From NCBI GenBank assembly GCA_965662345.1, contig CBFIHE010000007.1, forward strand, positions 1-64,000: a stretch of 64,000 bases of DNA. The letters run 5' to 3'. The notes below the pieces were generated by a model. That model was not told the origin of the DNA and ran no database searches. It saw only the letters and a program-made list of their open reading frames with translations. The position numbers were made by a program, and so were the translations under genes. Shown here piece after piece: positions 60,853-64,000 of this stretch. How positions within the stretch are numbered: position 1 is the stretch's first letter; each line of letters opens with the position of its first letter. Source of the stretch: UBA6049 sp965662345. Its GTDB lineage: Bacteria; Bacteroidota; Bacteroidia; Flavobacteriales_G; Salibacteraceae.

Positions 60853-62073
60853 TTACAGTGCAGACATCAATAAATCAATGTCTTTGTACGGAATTCCGTA
60901 TGAATCAGACAAGAACCTGTTGGTGAGCATGCCATTATACACATATACGCTTTGGCGCAGCCCTTTGTTCTTCTTGAGTAAATTATCTAGACCAGCTTCT
61001 TCACCAATACTCATAAGAATAGGAGCAAAGATGTTGCTCAAAGCATAGGAAGCCGTTCTGGAAACTCGCGATGCGATGTTAGGCACACAGTAGTGAATAA
61101 CGCCATGCTTGGTAAAAACCGGAAACTCATGGTTGGTTACCTCACTAGTTTCAAAGCATCCGCCTTGGTCTATACTTACATCTACAATTACAGAACCCTT
61201 GCGCATGAGCGCCACCATGTCGTCTGATACCACACACGGAGTTCTACCATGCTGTGCGCGAATAGCACCTATGGCAACATCTGCCGTTCTAAGGGCATTT
61301 GCCAAAACCTTTGGCTGAATAGCGCTAGTAAATAATCGCATACCCATGCTATTCTGCAGTCTACGGAGCTTGTATGTACTGTTATCAAATATCTTCACCT
61401 GGGCACCTAAACCCAAGGCAGCTCTTGCTGCATATTCACCTACACTACCTGCACCAATAATTACTACTTCTGAAGGCTTAACACCAGAGATACCTCCTAG
61501 CATGGTGCCCACACCGTTATTGTAATTACTCAAATATTCAGCAGCTATAAGAACAGCGGTATTTCCAGCTATTTCGCCCATAGCGCTTACTACGGGGAAG
61601 TTGCCATCAACGTCTAAAATATAATCCCATGCGAGAGAAGTAATTTTTTTATTGATGAGTTGCTTCAGAAAGTCTTCTGGTTGAATGGAAAGTTGCAAAG
61701 CCGATATCAACACTTGCTTTTGTTGCATCATGTTGATTTCATCTAGAGAAGGTGGCTCTACTTTTAAAATGAGCTTGGCCTGATATACTTCTTTGGTACT
61801 TTCAACGATTCGAGCTCCAGCTTCTGCATACTCCCGATCTGTGAAATTGGCTTGCTTACCTGCGCCTGTTTCCACCCAAACATCATGACCGTTATTCACC
61901 AATAAGGCAACTGCCTCCGGTACTAAGGCTACTCGGTTTTCTTGGAAAGATGTTTCTCTAGGAATACCAATAAATAGTTTTCTTTCGCTGTTTGCCACAG
62001 CCACCATTTGCTCTTTGGGTTGGAGCGAAGCCTCACGAGAGAGGTTCTTGAGGGTTTCATCTGATGGATTCAT
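60853..62073 (-). CDS. ald: alanine dehydrogenase
   Basis: A 406-aa enzyme of the alanine dehydrogenase/NAD(P) transhydrogenase alpha family, converting alanine to pyruvate and ammonia. The N-terminal catalytic part has FIGIPRETSFQENRVALVPEAV (residues ~33-54), with the catalytic lysine in LILKVEPP (~101); the NAD domain has EVVIIGAGSVGEYAARAALGLGA (~206-228). The final part is typical of alanine dehydrogenase rather than the longer PntA. It overlaps tsaE by 4 bp. Confidence 0.9.
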   Translation of the reverse strand: MNPSDETLKNLSREASLQPKEQMVAVANSERKLFIGIPRETSFQENRVALVPEAVALLVNNGHDVWVETGAGKQANFTDREYAEAGARIVESTKEVYQAKLILKVEPPSLDEINMMQQKQVLISALQLSIQPEDFLKQLINKKITSLAWDYILDVDGNFPVVSAMGEIAGNTAVLIAAEYLSNYNNGVGTMLGGISGVKPSEVVIIGAGSVGEYAARAALGLGAQVKIFDNSTYKLRRLQNSMGMRLFTSAIQPKVLANALRTADVAIGAIRAQHGRTPCVVSDDMVALMRKGSVIVDVSIDQGGCFETSEVTNHEFPVFTKHGVIHYCVPNIASRVSRTASYALSNIFAPILMSIGEEAGLDNLLKKNKGLRQSVYVYNGMLTNRFLSDSYGIPYKDIDLLMSAL

Positions 62074-62492
62074 GTACCAACAATTTTAAGCGTTCTGCTT
62101 CCATCTGCTTGTGCTGAAAGGCTAATAACTAAGACCTGCTCAGGCAAAAGCTCTGCTACACGGTCTGGCCATTCAATTAGGCAGATTTCATTTCCGTAAA
62201 GATACTCTTCCATCCCAATATCGTATGCTTCTTCAACGGAATCGAATCTGTAACAATCAAAATGAAACACTTTACCAAAACCAGTTTCATACGTATTTAC
62301 AATCGCATAGGTAGGAGAGCTCACCTCATCATCGGTTTGCATATGGTTCACCAAATGCCTAATAAAGGTGGTTTTTCCTGCACCCATTTCTCCTTGAAAA
62401 AGAACAATGCGATGTTGTTGAACCGCATCGGCAATTGCTGGTAGAAGTGTTACATAATCAGTTTCTTTATCTACCTTAAACGTTTGATTCAT
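62070..62492 (-). CDS. tsaE: tRNA threonylcarbamoyladenosine biosynthesis ATPase TsaE
   Basis: A 140-aa P-loop ATPase required with TsaB and TsaD for t6A37 formation in tRNAs. Walker A GEMGAGKTTF is at residues ~34-43, SPTYAIVNTYE near 58-68, the Walker B-like VFHFDCYRF near 75-83 and LIEWPDRVAELLP near 107-119. Length is normal. It starts 0 bp after the porX stop and overlaps ald by 4 bp. Confidence 0.93.
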   Translation of the reverse strand: MNQTFKVDKETDYVTLLPAIADAVQQHRIVLFQGEMGAGKTTFIRHLVNHMQTDDEVSSPTYAIVNTYETGFGKVFHFDCYRFDSVEEAYDIGMEEYLYGNEICLIEWPDRVAELLPEQVLVISLSAQADGSRTLKIVGT

Positions 62493-64000
62493 TTACCTTG
62501 GACTTAGCGTCACCAAAGGTACAATTACCTCTTCCAACGATACACCCCCATGCTGGAAGGTATCTCTGTAATACTTCACGTAATGGTTATAATTATTGGG
62601 ATATGCGAAGAAGCGATCTTCTGTGGCAAAAACCCATGTTGAACTTACGTTAGATTTTGGAAGCTTTAATTCTTCTGGACTTCTAGAATAAAAGACCTCT
62701 TTGGAATTGAAATCTAAATTCTTCCCAATCTTGTAGCGTAAATTGGTATTTGTGTTCCTATCTCCCACGATTTTAGATGCGTTGTTTACGCGCATCGTAC
62801 CGTGGTCTGTTGTAATAACTACTTTGCAATCTGCATCAGCCATTTGCTTAAAGAGCTCCATCAATGGCGAGTGTTCAAACCAGCTAAGGGTAAGCGACCT
62901 GTAGGCGCTTTCGTCTCCAGCTAGCTCTCGTATAACTTCCATTTCAGTTCTAGCGTGGCTAAGCATATCTACAAAGTTGTAGACGATTACATTTAAATCA
63001 TTGTTCAACAGGTTATTAAAGTTACTAGCTAATTTTTGCCCAAAGCGCAAGTTTGTAACCTTATTGTAGCTCATTCGCTTGTTCACTCCTTCTCGCTTCA
63101 TTAAACTGCTAAGGAATTCTTGCTCATGGGCATTCTTACCTTTCTCATCTTCGGTCTTCCATTGGTTTGGAAACATCCGCTGAATATCAGCGGGCATCAT
63201 TCCTGCAAACAATGCATTCCTTGCATAATGTGTAGCCGTGGGTAAAATGCTGTAAAAAGTTTCTTCTTGCTCTATGCGAAACATGCTCTCTAAGCCGGGT
63301 CTCAACATGCGCCATTGGTCCAAACGCAGGTTGTCTATAACCACCAGAAAAACTGGCTTTTTCTCACTCTCTAATACGGGGAAAACTTTGTTTGAAATCA
63401 CTTGATGACTCATAAGTGGAGCATCATCGGCACCCGCTATCCAGTCTACGTATTCATTTGCAATAAACCTAGAAAATTCACGATTGGCTTCACTTTTCTG
63501 CATCTGCACTACCTCTGCCATGCTATCATCTTTTGAAGAGTCTAACTCCATCTCCCAATAGATCATTTCTTGGTAAAGCTCTTGCCACTCTTTAGCGCTC
63601 ATCTTATCCATTAAGCGCATACTGATATTGCGAAACTCCTGCCGGTAATTAGCTGTTGTTTTTTCGCTCACTAAACGTTGGGTGTCTAGATTCTTCTTGA
63701 TAGACAAGAGAATTTGCTTGGGATTAACAGGCTTAATGAGGTAATCAGAGATTTTTGAGCCTATGGCATCTTCCATAATTTCCTCTTCCTCACTTTTGGT
63801 AATCATTATGATGGGGATAGAGGGGTCTGAGGCCTTCATTCTATTTAGTGTCTCCAAGCCAGTGAGCCCAGGCATATTCTCATCTAAGAATACAATATCT
63901 ACATTGCTATCTGCCAACAAGTCAATGGCATCTTCTCCATTGGTAGCGGTAATAACGGAATAACCCTTGCTCTCTAAAAACAAGATATGTGGTTTCAATA
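62493..64000 (-). CDS. porX: T9SS regulator PorX (response regulator + PglZ), 5' end missing
   Basis: Over 500 residues are visible and the N-terminus runs off the right edge (expected ~15 residues with the first acidic residues of the receiver). The receiver covers residues ~1-110 (LKPHILFLESKGYSVITAT, VFLDENMPGLTG with the phosphoacceptor Asp, MITKSE and the KP lysine in YLIKPVNP). The PglZ phosphatase domain (~200-500) has FLVVIDNLRLDQWRMLRPGLE, YSILPTATHYARNALFAG, and TTDHGTMRV. PorX is the cytosolic response regulator of the T9SS. Downstream tsaE-ald-aroBA share its transcript. Confidence 0.93.
   Translation of the reverse strand, partial: LKPHILFLESKGYSVITATNGEDAIDLLADSNVDIVFLDENMPGLTGLETLNRMKASDPSIPIIMITKSEEEEIMEDAIGSKISDYLIKPVNPKQILLSIKKNLDTQRLVSEKTTANYRQEFRNISMRLMDKMSAKEWQELYQEMIYWEMELDSSKDDSMAEVVQMQKSEANREFSRFIANEYVDWIAGADDAPLMSHQVISNKVFPVLESEKKPVFLVVIDNLRLDQWRMLRPGLESMFRIEQEETFYSILPTATHYARNALFAGMMPADIQRMFPNQWKTEDEKGKNAHEQEFLSSLMKREGVNKRMSYNKVTNLRFGQKLASNFNNLLNNDLNVIVYNFVDMLSHARTEMEVIRELAGDESAYRSLTLSWFEHSPLMELFKQMADADCKVVITTDHGTMRVNNASKIVGDRNTNTNLRYKIGKNLDFNSKEVFYSRSPEELKLPKSNVSSTWVFATEDRFFAYPNNYNHYVKYYRDTFQHGGVSLEEVIVPLVTLSPR

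Overview
The window is a chromosomal segment of a member of the Bacteroidota, most likely a marine flavobacterium-like lineage; the rank below phylum is inference. The evidence is a 16S rRNA 5' end at the left edge, promoters of the Bacteroidetes type (TTG-N19-TAnnTTTG), two exported proteins with type IX secretion (T9SS) C-terminal domains, a 5'-truncated PorX at the right edge, leucine dehydrogenase, ATP-dependent PEP carboxykinase and many Bacteroidota-restricted small or DUF families. The content is almost entirely core genome. I saw no insertion sequence, prophage, CRISPR array, tRNA or obvious island.

Layout. 1-290 is the start of a 16S gene read leftwards, preceded by a 570-bp control region with four evenly built tandem promoters. 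857-9350 holds two SDR enzymes, a small outer-membrane protein, purL (small form), a lipoprotein amidohydrolase, a CAP protein, a methyltransferase and a nitronate monooxygenase. 9435-12802 is a fatty-acid CoA ligase coupled to an Mpo1-like protein and an SpmA-SpmB fusion. 12785-19319 (minus) is a long housekeeping operon: leucine dehydrogenase, nusB, DUF1573, yajC, ybbR, coaE, nnrE-D and a DUF4136 lipoprotein. 19445-24544 has an ABC exporter, a PUR-alpha-like protein, an HD hydrolase and a T9SS cargo protein. 24545-24996 is non-coding and contains a candidate small RNA with promoter, hairpin and terminator, plus a second partial copy of its core. 24997-26790 is rpsP-rimM-trmN6.

26787-35828 contains a saccharopine dehydrogenase-like gene, two tandem DUF4476 proteins, DUF423, pckA, a 52-aa gene overlapping a TTG-started rsmE, DUF4159, a potassium channel with a zinc ribbon, a second T9SS cargo gene and a small lipoprotein. 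35867-39607 (minus) is an ECF sigma factor with a strong Shine-Dalgarno site, a 60-aa gene, hisS and hutH. 39808-47870 is uvrA and an opposing tetR-ABC-HlyD-TolC export operon whose ABC subunit has lost its signature motif. 48042-57934 contains a SulP transporter, the hpt-adk-obg-pap2-crcB operon (minus), purK-purE, and a PorV-like/HHH-barrel pair. 58133-64000 (minus) is porX-tsaE-ald-hyp-aroB-aroA.

How it works together: most genes serve growth (purines, aromatic amino acids, ribosome maturation, CoA/NAD repair). The rest concern the envelope: T9SS control and cargo, lipoproteins, ABC export. The most interesting unexplained signals are the candidate sRNA locus (24630-24832), the four-promoter rRNA control region, the nested palindrome between leucine dehydrogenase and the ABC exporter, the degenerate ABC exporter, and several very short genes coupled to their neighbours.
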